A DNA stretch of 64,000 nucleotides from Lethocerus indicus (GCA_019843655.1 JACDQD010000105.1:1364001-1428000), one strand, 5' to 3'. Positions 22,301-35,329 are shown, counted from the stretch's first letter. Numbers and translations: made by a program. Notes: a model not told the origin generated them from the sequence alone.

Positions 22301-25300
22301 TTGTTCAGTATCACACAAATAAAATAAGTATATCAGTATCATGTGTGTGTACATAGTTTTTTTTAAATTCTCCTTCTTATCAGACACAAGAGTTAAAACA
22401 TCAAGAACATTGTGTTTATTAAATTAAATTTTGTATTGATGATGACAATATCATATGTTAGGCTCCTATCATAACACACACACAGTTATCCTATGATATA
22501 ATAGGATTTATATATTTTTTCATTTCAGTCATCAGTCATATGTGGTGTATATTATTTCAAATTAATGTGATTAGATTATTACAATGTTACAATAATACAA
22601 ATTTCACTTTTTTTAATTTCAAGGGAGATTGTTACTAAATATTGGGCTAATCTAATCTTGGTGATAGCAATAAAAGTAGGTAAATTTATTTTGTAACACC
22701 AGAGTTTCAATATATAATTTCTGTTACTCTATAAAATAATATTATTTTTATTTAATAGTAGCCCAAAAGAGAATCAATAAATAGTACAGCAAAATAAAAT
22801 AATATAACAATGCTTGGACATATCTGCCCATTAGCCATATTAAAACTATAGTAAGAGGTATACAGTTCATAGGTATACACAATTACCTACAAATTTACAA
22901 AATTTCATTTAATTCAAGATTAGAAATTTCACTTACTTAGTACAGTAGTGCAGTAAACAATAGTGCTTAATAGCTATTTATAGCATGTAGTAAATAATAA
23001 ATAGCATGCTGAAAGTGAAAGATGGATAAATAATATGGCCAAATATAATTGCACAAACATGCTCATTCAGCCAGGCTGTGTAAGTGAATGAAAATTGATG
23101 ATTCCGTGAAGGGCTTAATGCAAAAGCCAATTGACAAGCCAAGCAAAGGCAGATAAATACATTGTGTGTTGCAGTACAGACTGCATATATTGAATAAGCA
23201 GAGGACAGAAGTTAAGAACAAAGTTCATGCTGAAAATTAGTGAATATCAATGCTCAGACAGATTATTTCTTATAATTGCATAAACTTACCTAAGATAGAC
23301 CTTCAATTATGCAAGCAAATAAAAATTGGGAAACAATATTTTAAATATGTACAATTAATTTGTGAGTATAACAAAATTTGATTAGGAGGCTTGGCTTATC
23401 AATGAAAATGTTCCATTGTTGTTGAAGCTTCAGTGTAGAAAATTGTTTGTGTAATACCTAGTAGATACATGGTGTAGTATTGCATGAAAAAAGGTACACT
23501 TATGTTTTGATGAATTAATAAAAAACAAACTGATCATTTAACAGAATAATAATCATCCATGTCATGCCAATGTGAGGAATGTAACCAATGCATAAATTAA
23601 CTGTACAAAAATGTGTTATAATGTTAAACCAAAAAAAGAAAACATGTTAACTCGTATTAATATGTTATGTAATAAAATATGAATGAATGGAAGGTTAAAA
23701 AACAACTATATCTATCGCTACTTAGGGTTCATAAATGCATATCAATCATACTGCTAACCTCAAGATCCCTTTCGGATATGTCATAGGACGTGACTAAAGC
23801 TTCAACAAGATTTTCAAGTCTACTTCCCAGCCCTGAGAGAGCAACAGATGCACCAGAGACAGCAGCTCCATGTTGAAGCATTGCTTCCCTACTGCACATG
23901 TCCAAAGCTCGCAGTCTAGCTTCAACTGACAGCTTTTCTTGCCTGAAAATATATACATTTAAACTAATAATTAAACTAGTTACTAATAATAATAGTTTAC
24001 TTATTATTATCATTTAATAATCATTTAATTAATAATTTTATGTAATTTAATCTTACAAAATATGATTATAAAATCTGTAGTATGATAAACAAACTACAAC
24101 ATTTATTTACCTTAACTGTTCACTTATTCTAACAAGATGTGTGCATTCTTCTTGTTGTTTTAAAAGTTCGGCCTCTTTTTGCATCAGAAGTTGTTTTGTT
24201 TCACTCACCTGAAAACAATGGAGGGTGTTATTAATTGTGGACTTACTATACTATTATAAAGAACTATAATTAAAGCACAGATAGAAAATATTTATGAAAT
24301 CTCAAAATAATTAGTAATACATTAAATTACTACTAACATGAAATGACTTATGATCTATTTCAATACCTCATTTTCTAATTCTTTAAGAGTGTCAGCAAGA
24401 GTAGATTTCTCAGCCTGCAGAAATTCTTGCATTTCTATTGACTCAGCTTCTACCTCTTGTTGCTGCTGTATTATTTGATGTTGCTTCATTAAACTCTTAT
24501 CCCATTCCTAATATAAAAAAATGTCTCATGTCAAAAATATTTAAAAAGAAATATGAAAAATACTATCTAAGTATTATTTTACACAATTTAGTCTTATCTA
24601 TGGACACTAACTCTTTTCAAATTGCAGCACATAGTTTGCAACTGTACAATTTCTTGCTGTTGTTTTTTGCAAATATCATTTGTCAGTATACACTGTTTCT
24701 CAATGCAGTCAATTACATTGTCTCCACCTGAAATAAATAAAAGAAAAAGGTAAAATATATCTTATCACTAGGAATAATAATTTAGTCTAAAACATTTAAT
24801 ATACTCACTGTTCTTATCATGTAATAAGGCTTTGAGTCTCTTTTCCTGTTTCTGTCTTAATTCTTTTTCCTCTTTCAGGTCATGTTTGACTTTTTCAAAT
24901 TCCTTCTGTTCCTCTAACAATTCTGAAACCTTTTCCTGCATTTGTTTAATTTGTGCTTCGAGTTTTTCAGCTAATTCAAACCTCCTCTCGACCTGCATAT
25001 TTAAAGAATAATAAATATACATTTGAACCATCTTAGCTTAATTAAAATTTTACTTCTATTTTCATTCATTTCTTATTAGGTCTTAGATGTTTTCCTATAG
25101 ATGAATAAAAAAGGTAAACACTTTACTAACCTGAATAGAAACGGTCCTAGTTTCAACCCTGTCGTGTACATTGTCCAGTGGCAGCCCTGCCATGGCGGTT
25201 TCTACATCATGGCCGGTGAGAGCAGTCTGGACGCACGTTTCATGATATATCCTGGTCCTAGTTTTTTGTTTATTCGGATAAGGCGGCAGTGATTTGAGCG

Positions 25301-26219
25301 CCGACTGAGGGCTAGTCGGAATGGTGTCCTGCATTTTCTTTTTCCTCAGGCTGGCGGTCCTGTTCAAACTCGGATCGCGATTGACTTTGATTTCGGTCAG
25401 ATTTTCCGCCGATTTTCTTCTCCGACGGGGCAAAGTGGCGTATTTATCGAGGGCGTTCGACCGGCCCTCGATCGGTCCGACGGAAGAGGTCATTATCGAA
25501 AACTTCTTTTCGGAGGCTTTGTTTTTGTTCGGGGCCTGGTTCCTACTGACGGAGGAGGGCCACCGGCCGTCGTCCACCGAACTCGAAACTAACGGGCTTT
25601 TCACTTTGTTCCCAACGCTTTTACCGGAACCCTTGGGCAGTTCGCTGGCCGGCGATTTTAAGGAAATGGAGCGCACCAGAGAGGAACTGGATATCCTGAC
25701 TCCCGAGGAGGACTTGCCCGTGGGGGGTGTATTTTTACTGGACGGAGTTCTGGACAGGGACCTCTCTTTCATCGGGGTCCTGGAGCGGGCCGACTGCGAC
25801 TGTGTCGATCTCGAGGGCCTATTGACCAGAGTGGGGGTGCATTTTCTTCTGACGCTGTTTGGCGTCTTGGGCTTGTTGCTGGCCACGGACGAGCTTTCGC
25901 TTCCTCCTTCGCTAGTGCCGTCGCCCAACTCCCTCTCGTCGGCCAGCTGGAGGGTCTGGCTGATGAGGTCTTCCGACGAGTAGCAACAGCTGATGAGACT
26001 AGAATCGCAGGAGGCGACCGGAGTGACTTCGGGGAGCGGGCCGCTGTTCACTTCCACTCCGCTGTCGCTTCCGTCCTGGCCCTTACCCGACGGCGTGTCC
26101 AGGTTCACCGCCGACAGCCTCTCTTCCAGCTCTTCCAGCATCATATTCTCTCGCCTCGGACCCCCACTTTCCTCTTCATCTTTCACCGGCGGTGAACCAC
26201 TGTTGGGCAGCGTTCCCAT
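19374..26219 (-). CDS. Coiled-coil protein, 944 aa, 12 coding exons; possible quick-to-court family
   Basis: Exons: 26219-25131 (first exon really begins at 26241), 24992-24809, 24727-24612, 24507-24367, 24208-24111, 23942-23759, 21758-21599, 21339-21145, 20792-20570, 20094-19980, 19862-19707, 19547-19374. Every junction is GT-AG and in phase; total 2835 nt. Residues 1-363 are Ser/Thr/Pro/Arg-rich and basic, with NMMLEELEERLSAVNL (25-40), repeated SRTP words (145-160) and DKYATLPRRRRKSAENL (258-274). Residues 364-604 are long coiled coil (QMQEKVSELLEEQKEFEKVK; EALVTSYDISERDLE). Residues 605-722 are Ser-rich, starting DVIFHNEAYSQSSS. Residues 735-905 are a second coiled coil, with a low-complexity tail. 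A basic Ser/Pro region plus coiled coils suggests a cytoskeletal or centrosomal scaffold, as in microtubule-binding MTUS-type proteins. My best family guess from memory is insect quick-to-court (qtc), unverified. The gene model is firm; the name is not. Confidence 0.9.
21762..23758 (-). other. Large intron (about 2 kb) of the coiled-coil gene
   Basis: This is the intron between coding exons 6 and 7 (donor GAG|GTTAGC at 23758, acceptor GGCAG just above 21758). It is uniformly AT-rich. I see no open frame, repeat copy or conserved-looking block in it. The other introns of this gene are about 80-720 bp. Confidence 0.8.
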
Positions 26220-26241
26220 ACTGTCACTGCATCACTTTGCG
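26220..26241 (-). other. 5' UTR end of the coiled-coil gene, with acceptor and two-codon upstream ORF
   Basis: On the minus strand a strong acceptor (TTTTTTTCTTCCAG) ends at 26242, so the coding exon begins with 22 untranslated bases and at least one non-coding exon lies further upstream. The leader contains ATG CAG TGA, a minimal upstream ORF ending 4 bases before the main ATG at 26219. The upstream exon was not found; a possible donor is GAAGAG|GTATAG near 26331. Confidence 0.65.
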
Positions 26242-26989
26242 CTGGAAGAAAAAAATAGACATTTATGAAATTCGGTATAGTAGTCTAATTCGTATTAATA
26301 CAGCCAGTATCCGCCGTAATGACTATACCTCTTCAAAATATAACGCACCACGAGTACAGGACACCGTGTACCCGATACGGCGCGGCTAAATGCCAGCAAC
26401 AAATTTCAGCGGAATATACATTTCCAAAGTATCAGATTATCACAGACATGTTTATCCACAGTCGGGAAACGTTAATTTACAACTACACAGTCGAATTTTG
26501 AGCGTTATGTATGGTAACGATTCGATTTAACGTTACGATTTAACGACTTCTGAACACGCCGGTGAAGATCACAACTGTAAGAAAGACGATAACAAACGAA
26601 AGACTATCGCCGAACACCACTGTCATAAAACACTAATTTGTACGTGAGGACTGTTAGGTTGATAAAAGACACGAAGGTAACCCAGGTAAGAGGTTTACGA
26701 CCAAAATACCGTTACCGAGATACATAGGAACACAAATTCAGACGCTTACGGAAAATATTTCACAATTTTGCACTGAGATATATCTACCGGCGCCACGTTA
26801 TTTGTATTTAAATAGAGTCTAGAATAACAAGAGCCGCTTAAGTTTCAGGACTCTATTCACGCCGTTGCCTAGGTCAGGACAGTAATGGGCACTACATTCT
26901 GGTTAGCCCGTAGGTTTTGCAGTTGGAGGGGATGGAGCGGTCGAGTGTTTACAGAGTGGAGTGCAGACTTGGGGGAGAACAGAACCTTG

Positions 26990-27260
26990 GGGGAATACTA
27001 TTGTCGAGTAGGAGGCGGGCAGGCTGGCGGGCCTGGACTGCTCGCAGTGCCAGTGTAGCGTGCCGACTGGGGCCCCCGCCTCCGGGCGGTTAATACGCTC
27101 CCATGGTAACGCCCCTCCACACCGACATCGACCGAAGCCAACCCCTCGGGCCACTTCGCTTTCCACCGGCCCCCATCGCCCCATCGCCCCCTCGGCTTTA
27201 ACAAAAACTGAGATCGCACCCGCAGATTATTGTCGGAATATTTCAACGGACCGACGAAGG
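26990..27260. promoter_or_regulatory. GC-rich patch with an X-box-like motif
   Basis: This is a GC-rich block in otherwise AT-rich surroundings, about 0.8 kb upstream of the coiled-coil gene's first recognised exon. At 27097-27110 it carries GCTCCCATGGTAAC, which fits the RFX/DAF-19 X-box pattern RYYNYYATRRNRAC. It could be the promoter region of the minus-strand gene. Overlapping open frames on both strands here look like by-products of GC content. Confidence 0.35.
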
Positions 27261-30200
27261 TCTGCCCCCCTTCCCATCTGAACGCGCGTATTAATTTCAA
27301 AAAAATGACGGGCGAACGTAAGCGATATACTGCAGTATACAACTTTCATTTAATTACAACCTACGGAAGCTCTCCGGCCTATTGGACACTTGAGTGATTT
27401 GTGCCTGAGAAAGACCGGGGAGTATACCTTTAAGGCCAAAGGAAGTCGTATAGATAAAAAATAGTTCAAGACCGGGAGTCAAACTAGAATAGTTGGAACC
27501 GTGATTAAATATAAAAGTGAGAATTTAAAGACAAAAAGAAATAATATTCAAAAGGCGTGACCCGAACCTTAGACATCGTATTCTATAAAGCGTTGAGAAA
27601 AGCGTATAGGTGGGTGCAGCTCCGGTATCGAATAAGTAATAAAGAAGCCGAACAGTTGATAAGCTTCTTAAGAGTCCTCCTTCCAGTTGCGCTCCTTCTC
27701 TTGGATAGTATGACTGGGTCTTATTCGGGCTTCGGGCGCAAAAACTAATACACGCGTCCCCGAGCGTACGAAGCGGGCTCAGTCAATCTTACCGGCCGGA
27801 TATTCAATACCGGGCCCCGCACCGACGGGGCTTTACCACTTTTTGCGACGATTTCGATCGATTTCAATCCGAGTGTCAGAAATTACGTGCGCCACTTGAA
27901 GATACGAGGCAAATGAGCGGATCAAATCGGAATTGCTAGGAGCGTAGGAAGGGGACTATAACTTCGAAGGGAGAGAGATTCGAAATACACTAAGAAAGAA
28001 AAGTTTCCATCTGGCGATGAAAAAAGAGCCAAGCGATTTTCGCGAATTCTTTTTTTTTTAACGAAAAAGGTAATTCTGTTCGAAGGTAGGACACTCGCGG
28101 GTCCCCCTATAACAACGTGCGGGCAGAAATACCAATCGGAACAAACAGTCCCCAAACTTTGCCAGCATCGTGTTATATTTTTGGGAAATTTCACGAGACG
28201 TGACCCAGGTATAAGTTTCGGTACCGGCGTACATTTTAATATTTACAGGCGGGTATATACCCCGAGAGACTCAGAGATAATAAAGTACAAGGAATATATA
28301 TCAGGAAAAAAAAGTCGTCAAAGGAAAACAGGAGCTGTATTACCATATTTATGGAGGGGAGGGGGAATATACTTCACTTTTTTCGGCTCTTTAACTTCTC
28401 TTAAAATCATCCACTGGATAATAAAGACTGTAGAAAAGAAATTCGAATGAGACAATAATATAGCTTGCGAAACTTATGTATTTTTTCATGAATATTCAAA
28501 TAAGGACAGATTTATTTTTGCAAATACTGAAGTGGGACCGATAGAAATGGGCCATATGACTGGAGTAAAAATGTCCGCGGGCATCCACTTGCTATAACTT
28601 TTATTTCGGGTTTTATGAGAAATTAAATTTTATTGCCGGTTTCCTTGAACGTGGGGGGGGGAGAGGTGGAAGTGTGATTTCCCTGACATGCAGTTTCGGT
28701 TTGAGCGTTATTTTTATTACCCTTCGGTGTTTTAGACTGGAAAAACGGAATTTAAAAAAGCAATATTTTTGGATACTTCGCCATTTCAAAAAAATCAACC
28801 CCACATCATTCCCACGCTCTCTGTAGTCAGCCAATCCTGCCTAATTATAATTGTTCGTAATTATAATTATAAAATAGCGAGACGAACCAGTATACCACGG
28901 TGAGATTCTGGGAGGGATCATATTGCGATTAAGTTAAATAATGAAATAAAACATGTATACCTGGTCAAATAAATACAATTAATGTTACCGTTTTATCTTG
29001 ACATAAAATAGTAGCATTACACTAAAACGTTATAGAAACTAAATACCAAAATTTGTGTCTTAATATTAGAATTCCAATTAGTTTTCCTTCCTTTTTTGTA
29101 TATATACTTAAATTTTTGTAGGTGGCTGAATTTCGTGCGTCAGTTATGGACTTCTGGGAAGAGAGTGACCGCGGAAGCTGGAAGAGAGGCTCCAATTGGG
29201 GAGTGGAAGGGGCATAAATCCACAGCGCGTTAATGGAATCGGTCAACACGGGAATTTGGACTGAATCCAACCGCTTTGCCGGACTCTTATGCCCTCCGGT
29301 CGGATAAGTCGGCGTGGAAATAAAAAAAAAATAGAAAGAACTCGAAACAGCTCGGTTAGCGTCTGAAACGAGGCTGGCTGCTATATTTCGAACGTATCCC
29401 TCAGTGTCCACCGATTACGAACCTCCCTCAGGAGTGGGCAAACCTCGGCCATTAGAGAAGAATTTTTTTCCGAAATAAAAATAAACTATATGTCGGGTGT
29501 TAAAAATACGCTAGATGGCGCGTATTTAAAAATACTGTCGTGGATGTTCCGCCTACATGGCCGCTGGAGGCATAATCTGTAAAAAAACCGGTATGGGCCA
29601 GGAATCACTTTTCGGTTTATTCTATACTCTAAATATATTCGTTTCCGATAGAGTTTAGCAGTTTAACAGTGGGTCCTGTCTAACATATGAAAAGAATCTA
29701 CGGGAGGAATACGGGGGAATAGAAGATGAAACTCGTCCCATTAACAATTTTAATATCGTCAACTAATAATCAATTTCAGAAATATCACTACAGTATATCA
29801 TATAACCTTTATGAGGCATTGCGCCATTTAAATGTTATGGCTTTAACAGACAATTGAAATTATTTGTAATGAAAACTCTGAACAAAGTATTAATGGAAAA
29901 AATGAGATGAATCCCCGTACATTCACAACAATACCTCCTTCGAATAAATTATACTGGTCTGTGGAAACACTTTTTCACGATGACACTGTCACATTATTAC
30001 AACGGGGTGTACGACTCATAAAACTAGGAAAGAATTAGTAACGTAATAAAAAGTTAAAGTGGAAAAGGGTCGTAATAAACTAGGACAGTTAAAAACCGGT
30101 AACTGATGAAACGATAAAGAGCCCGAGAAGTCGGCGGCCGGGCTCCAACAAAGTAATTAGCCAACAGTGATAGAGCATCATTTTTCTAGTCCCTTGAGTA

Positions 30201-33040
30201 TGACTCGCTGTATGTTGACCCGAAAGAAAAAAGCAAACGGCGTAGAGCAAGTAGACAATCGTTTCAATTTTAAAATAAAAAATCTGCGAGAAAAAGAATT
30301 TGGGAATTGCGGCCGGGTTTCGCTATAATTATTATTGATTAAACAGAAATCTTTGCATTGGGAATTCTTCGCCACTCACCACCGACCGATTATTCATTCT
30401 ATGATTTCATCAGTGACATGAAACATAAAGACTGTGATATTTCAAAACTAACTTTTACTCAAGGAATAATGTACTGGTTTAACGCTGCTGCTTACTGCCG
30501 AGTCTCATACTTCCTTTCTCGGAGACCGAAGGGGTTTCACTTGCGGAAATGCAGGTGTCGACACTGCGTACCCGGGGACCTGAGGCTTTGTTCAGTGCGA
30601 CAACCTACCGGATATTTCATTCAGGAGAAAATTGTGCCGCCAATTGTCCCTCTTTTCCTTCCGTTTCAATCGCATTTATAACGAGAGGAATATATTTATT
30701 TGTTTGTTTTTTCTATCCCTTTTATTTCTTTATCTCACAATCGCCTCAATTGTCCACTGCGCCCAGTTGTACAATACCCAGAATTGTTGTTAAATAAGCG
30801 ACGAACGGCCAAGAAAGAACAGAATAAAATCGAATTGGAGGCCACGTTCGGGGGATGAGCGACGTCCTTCTGATAGGTCTCTGATTGGACAGGAAATACT
30901 TTCTTGAGAATTTAAGCCAGAAAGAATTTTTTTAGACAAGCTAATTAAATGTGCTAAACAGAGCGGTTAGGTTTTATACGGAAAATTCAATTCATCCCTA
31001 CATGAGATTGGCCAGCAAAACGGAACATTAACATAAATTATTAATATTAATGATATTTATCCGGCTTTCATCGTGTAAAACGGGAGGCCTAGAAGCCCAC
31101 CTATACAATTGTACTTGTCTTATCGACAAAGAAAATCCCGGCGCAAAACGGTACTGGCAGGTCAAAAATAAATCTTTTGTTATCCTTTGAAAGTTTCCAA
31201 AAACCTTAAAAGAGCGAGCAGCGTTGGGTGGGCGGGGGTAGGCTCCCTTCATTGTTGGTTGGCTTTTATACCTTGGCTCCGAGGGTCCCAGAGGTGAGCG
31301 GGCCCGCCTTATACCAAAATTGTGCGCGCCAACAAATATTTTTTCCATTTTCAGAGTCAGCTATTACTACAGTTTGGCGGATTTTTTCCCGATATATTCA
31401 ACATAGAGCTGAATTCAAAACTTCATTTTTAAGACGTTGTTTCCTACCGGCGATATTATTTAAACACATTTTCGAGCTGCAGTTTGAAAATAAGTTCGTG
31501 GAATGAACAATTCGTACTCTTTGAAATGTTTAAACTCTTTAAATTTTCTTGTTATTTTATAACCATTCTAGTTAAATTGATAAGTCAATATAAACATACA
31601 GAAAAAGGACTAGATAGAGCAGATGTTAATAATTATTTAGTCGGAGAAAGGGTTATTTGGTTTCGTTGGATAGGGTAAGAGAGGGAGGAATCGTTCTTGT
31701 CCTTTTTTATTGGCTTTCTTTCTTGATGTCTTTGAAATTTATGATACCCGCTTCGTAAATGAAAGAGCACGGATTTGGGACAATGAAGCAATATTTTCGT
31801 GTTTCCCTAAGCGCAAGTAGTGGATTTTTTATACGCCGACCCACATAATGAAAACACTGAATTTCTTTGAGTATGCGATTCGCAATTGTTAGGCCGAAAG
31901 GGACGATATATTGCTGTAATAAATTGAAATTTATTTAACTTCTTAACAACCTTATCCAGTGTAACTTAATAAAGAAAAGTGTTCTTAAGACTTTCTTATG
32001 TTTTAATTCAAGTTTTGTTTCAAAGTCACAGTGGCAGAAAGATTCACTTGGTATCCTTTCGTGAGCCCCCAGTCCGAATTGTTGTTCGGGTTGTGCAAGG
32101 CTGCCAAAGACGATCCTGCCATGGCTAGTATCGATCTTTCGCCAAAATGGTATATATAGAGAGGGGCGGTATACGAATTGTAAATCCCCATGAGAGAACC
32201 GTACCGCTTACAGAGTCCCCTATACAGTTTAATCCTTCATAGGTATTCTCACTGCCTTCCAATCGCGAGTTTCCAGTAGTTTAGGCAACCAAAAAAATTA
32301 TAGCGAGTATTTTAATTTTGAGAAACCGAGTAAATTTTACAATGACGCTAATTCCAGAGCACGAAGACGTAACTGTATACGGTGTCCTACGTATTTTGAA
32401 TTTCGAAGAGAATTTTAGTAACCATTTAGCTCGATTTATTATGAACAGGTAGCATATAAGTCACTAAGAAGTCATCGTATCACTTTTTTCTGCCACCTGA
32501 TTGTTTCATAATGTTCAAAAACTATACCTTCATGTGCCTTGTGATATTCACTTCCAGGTATAGTAAATCGTTACAAAATTGAAATATTCAATTAACTCGA
32601 ATACCCGATGCGCCCTAAATTGAAAGAATCAACTGACTAATAAAGAATACGATTGACAGATCTGTTAGGATAACACGGGGTTTCAGTGTAAGCTCCCTTC
32701 GGAGGAAATGCCCATATCGATTACTCAAGGTTCTTTACTTGAATTTATAACTCAAAAAATTCAACTTAAAAATTTAACGCTTTAAAATTGGCAAAAATTG
32801 TAAATAACTTTAACATTTATATCCAGTAATTTTGGGACTTAAGCCTTACTGAAAATAGGATACTTTTCCCACTCAAGGGGCACTTACCCGAAATGCACCA
32901 TTTCCTCTAAACCTACACTTTTTCCCACTTTTACAGCTCCGGTGACATTTTCGCACTTCCTATCGATGGATGAAGCATATCTTAAGAATTACTCGATTGG
33001 AATAATTTGAAGCTGAATCATGCAGACACGCCTGTCGCGT
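27261..33040. other. Non-coding stretch
   Basis: No supported gene. Short overlapping frames occur on both strands without splice or signal logic. TATA-like words occur (for example GGTATAAAAG on the minus strand near 31273), but none has a sensible transcript behind it. A CTCF-like word lies at 29511-29521. Confidence 0.45.
29503..29526 (+). promoter_or_regulatory. CTCF-like word inside a short inverted repeat
   Basis: The plus strand reads AAATACGC, TAGATGGC, GCGTATTT: an 8-bp inverted repeat around an 8-base loop. CTAGATGGCGC (29511-29521) matches the CTCF core and the minus-strand word at 2194-2205. Confidence 0.3.
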
Positions 33041-33047
33041 GATCGAA

Positions 33048-33272
33048 ATGAGTTCGATACTGCTGATTTTGTTTCTTCTGTTCAGTTGTTGTTGTCAACA
33101 AGGCTTGTTAGTTTAACCATATATTCTGAAATAATTTGCTCCGCTTCATCGTGGGCTCATTGTTGGCGTTGGTCTCTGCAGGTGGAGGGGTGGCTTGTGG
33201 GGAGGCCTCATCGGGGGTGCGTTACGGGCTGTAATCCCCCGTGAAGTGGGGAAGCCGTCTCTTATCGATTGA
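33048..33272 (+). CDS. Candidate small secreted Gly/Trp-rich peptide, 49 aa, two exons
   Basis: Exon 1 (33048-33106) encodes a classic signal peptide, MSSILLILFLLFSCCCQQG, and stops at donor GTTAGT. A 75-bp intron ends in TTGGTCTCTGCAG. Exon 2 (33182-33272) stays in frame and gives WRGGLWGGLIGGALRAVIP and a short polar tail ending PSLID before TGA. Cleavage after CCC would leave a peptide starting with Gln and rich in Gly, Trp and Leu, a composition seen in short secreted host-defence or signalling peptides. AATAAA lies at 33429-33434, about 157 bases past the stop. Against it: there is no TATA box, an overlapping frame starting at 33020 is also open, and T-rich DNA tends to encode hydrophobic runs. 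Function is inference only. Confidence 0.35.
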
Positions 33273-33428
33273 TTCCTGTCTCCCCCAGCCGTCAAATCGT
33301 CGGCTTCAGGTTTCTTAATTTTTTTCGCCCAACTATTACCACCTTCGAACTATAACACAGTCGAACAATGACGGTCCAACCGGAGTACAGGAACGGAATC
33401 GGGGTTTTTATCGGATCGAGGGCCGATA

Positions 33429-33434
33429 AATAAA
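33429..33434 (+). terminator. AATAAA downstream of the candidate peptide gene
   Basis: This canonical hexamer on the plus strand is about 157 bases after the TGA at 33270-33272. It supports the peptide model only weakly, because AATAAA is common in this AT-rich DNA. Confidence 0.3.
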
Positions 33435-34880
33435 AACGATATCGTCGTATGATTCATGGGCCCGGATGAATATTCGGATTCGTGTATGAATACCGGGGCC
33501 TAATAACGTTTCAAATTGACGCGTCGTCAATCTTCGCCTCGATTATAAAATCGATTTAAAACGACCGACAGGGCATATATTTTACGTCAAGCGGAGGACA
33601 ATTAATTCTTCGTTTAATTCCGGTTAACGACTATCATCTTCACCTAAGTTTCAAATAAGAATAATTTATGAGGCGTAAGAAATCCTCCTGAGGAAAAATA
33701 TATTTCCCGAATTAAATTCATTAGCGGACTACTGTGTTAGTGTGGTATTAACAAAATAAGGAAAACTAGTACGAATATATTTGCATAAGAAACGTTATTT
33801 TCTGTTGGTAATTTCCACCTGTACACTTTATTGAAGCAATAACTATATAAGAAATGAAAAATATACGAAGACCATGAATTCATTTTAAGTTATGTCATTA
33901 TAAATCGTGGTAATTGACAGTGATCAATTCCAGGAAATTTATTATCGTTAATTTTATTAAAGAGTCATCCGCCAATAAAAGTTTGAATAGAATTTTTATA
34001 ATTCCTATAAACAATTTAAAAGGATTACATTTGATTAGAAAATTCAAAATAAAAATAATTAATAGAATAAAATATCCTAATTGCAGGTAATCCCGGCCAA
34101 CTGTCACTGCTTAGAACCCTCCACCCGGTCTAAATGAGTCTGTACTATTCTGAACGCGTTTTACACTTTTCTATTCCACAGAGTGTACAATTCATTTATC
34201 AGCGGCGTAACCTTAGAAACGCAAAAAGAACACTAATGCTCGGTATTAAATCGATAGTTTCACTGTCGCCGCAAGGATAATTAACTTGGGTCATACTACG
34301 TGTAATCCACAGAAGAGAAGTGATCGCTATCATGCACAGCGAATACTAATGAACCGACTTAAAAATAATTCATGCTCTCCATAAATTCATTATACGTTCA
34401 CTGCATTAGTTGCGGTATTATTTTTTTATACAGTTATTGTTACAAGTAGATGAGTAGCAAGAAAAAAATTACGAATTAAAACTTTGCCTCTGCTAAAAAA
34501 AATTGTCCGGCATAAGTCGTTAATTATCTCCTTGCAACAAAAAGGTCAGGAATAATACCTTCTTCTCGAATGCACATATACAATTAAAATATTCTGCTTA
34601 CAAAGTCCTTAAATAGAAGATAGGATTGATGATTTTAAGCGTTCTAATTTTTGAAAGAAAGAAATCTACAAATAAAGTCTACTAATATAGTGGCTTAGGT
34701 ATGTCGGCTGCCGAGTGGCGAAGATTCGAAACCGGTTTATGTTAATTAAGTAAGAGATAGCGAGTAAGAGTGATGATATTGAAAATTCTCACGTGAACGC
34801 CAAAAAATATCAAATAAAGTTAGAACAATATTTTGCAAGTTTCATAACACAGCTTGCTGACAAAGTAAGTCACGTTTTAA
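33435..34880. other. AT-rich non-coding stretch
   Basis: I see no gene, repeat copy or recognisable regulatory site here. Confidence 0.5.
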
Positions 34881-34889
34881 CGACCTTTT

Positions 34890-34930
34890 AGGCTTCTCGT
34901 CATCGTCGGTAGCGTTCGATAAGTATTGTT
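34890..34930 (-). mobile_element. Degenerate core of the dispersed repeat, copy H
   Basis: The minus strand reads GCTACCGACGATGACGAGAA then GCCTAAAAGGTCG, lining up with the GCTACTGAAGATG...GCCGAAA core of the family with several changes. It marks an old copy near the start of a local cluster (copies H, F, C, G between 34.9 and 36.8 kb). Confidence 0.35.
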
Positions 34931-35172
34931 CCGGTAAATGGCAGAACAGCCACTGTACACCCGAAACTCGTATGGTAAAAAGCGGAACAAACCGGAAAAA
35001 CAACGGTGGGGGGGGGGGGCTTCGGCATCACGATTCATGAATTGAACGCGCTTTCTCAGCAAATGACGTGCGGACTAAAGCCTAAACCAGTTTTGCATTG
35101 AGGTTTGAACGGCCTTTGCGATAAATGCATCGTGAATGGGGTTGAGGCAGGTGAGCAGACGGCTGTGTGAAC

Positions 35173-35197
35173 CTGGAGCTGGAGCTGGAGCTGGAGC
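35173..35197. repeat. Short CTGGAG hexamer repeat
   Basis: About four copies of CTGGAG lie in tandem. Open frames across it (QLQLQLQ) are repeat artefacts. Confidence 0.8.
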
Positions 35198-35329
35198 CAC
35201 ATGGCGCTCATACCCGCAGCTCGAACAACACATGGCCTCCTCCGCTCAATACCAACCCTTCCGTTAGCCTGCCTTTTAATTCTCAGAGCCGTTGAAAACA
35301 TTCGGCCGTAGCTCGAATCAAGTTAGGAC

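Noticed and set aside
26903..27342. Overlapping frames on both strands in the GC-rich patch
   Set aside because: Stop-poor because of GC content; no splice logic links them to the coiled-coil gene.
31266..31275. TATAAAAG word on the minus strand followed by an ATG
   Set aside because: The ATG is about 15-20 bases downstream, before any plausible transcription start, and the frame behind it shows no coding features.
32003..32191. Minus frame with TATATATA and an ATG at 32122
   Set aside because: The TATA word is only about 33 bases before the ATG, leaving no room for a leader, and the predicted 39-aa product has no signal or domain.
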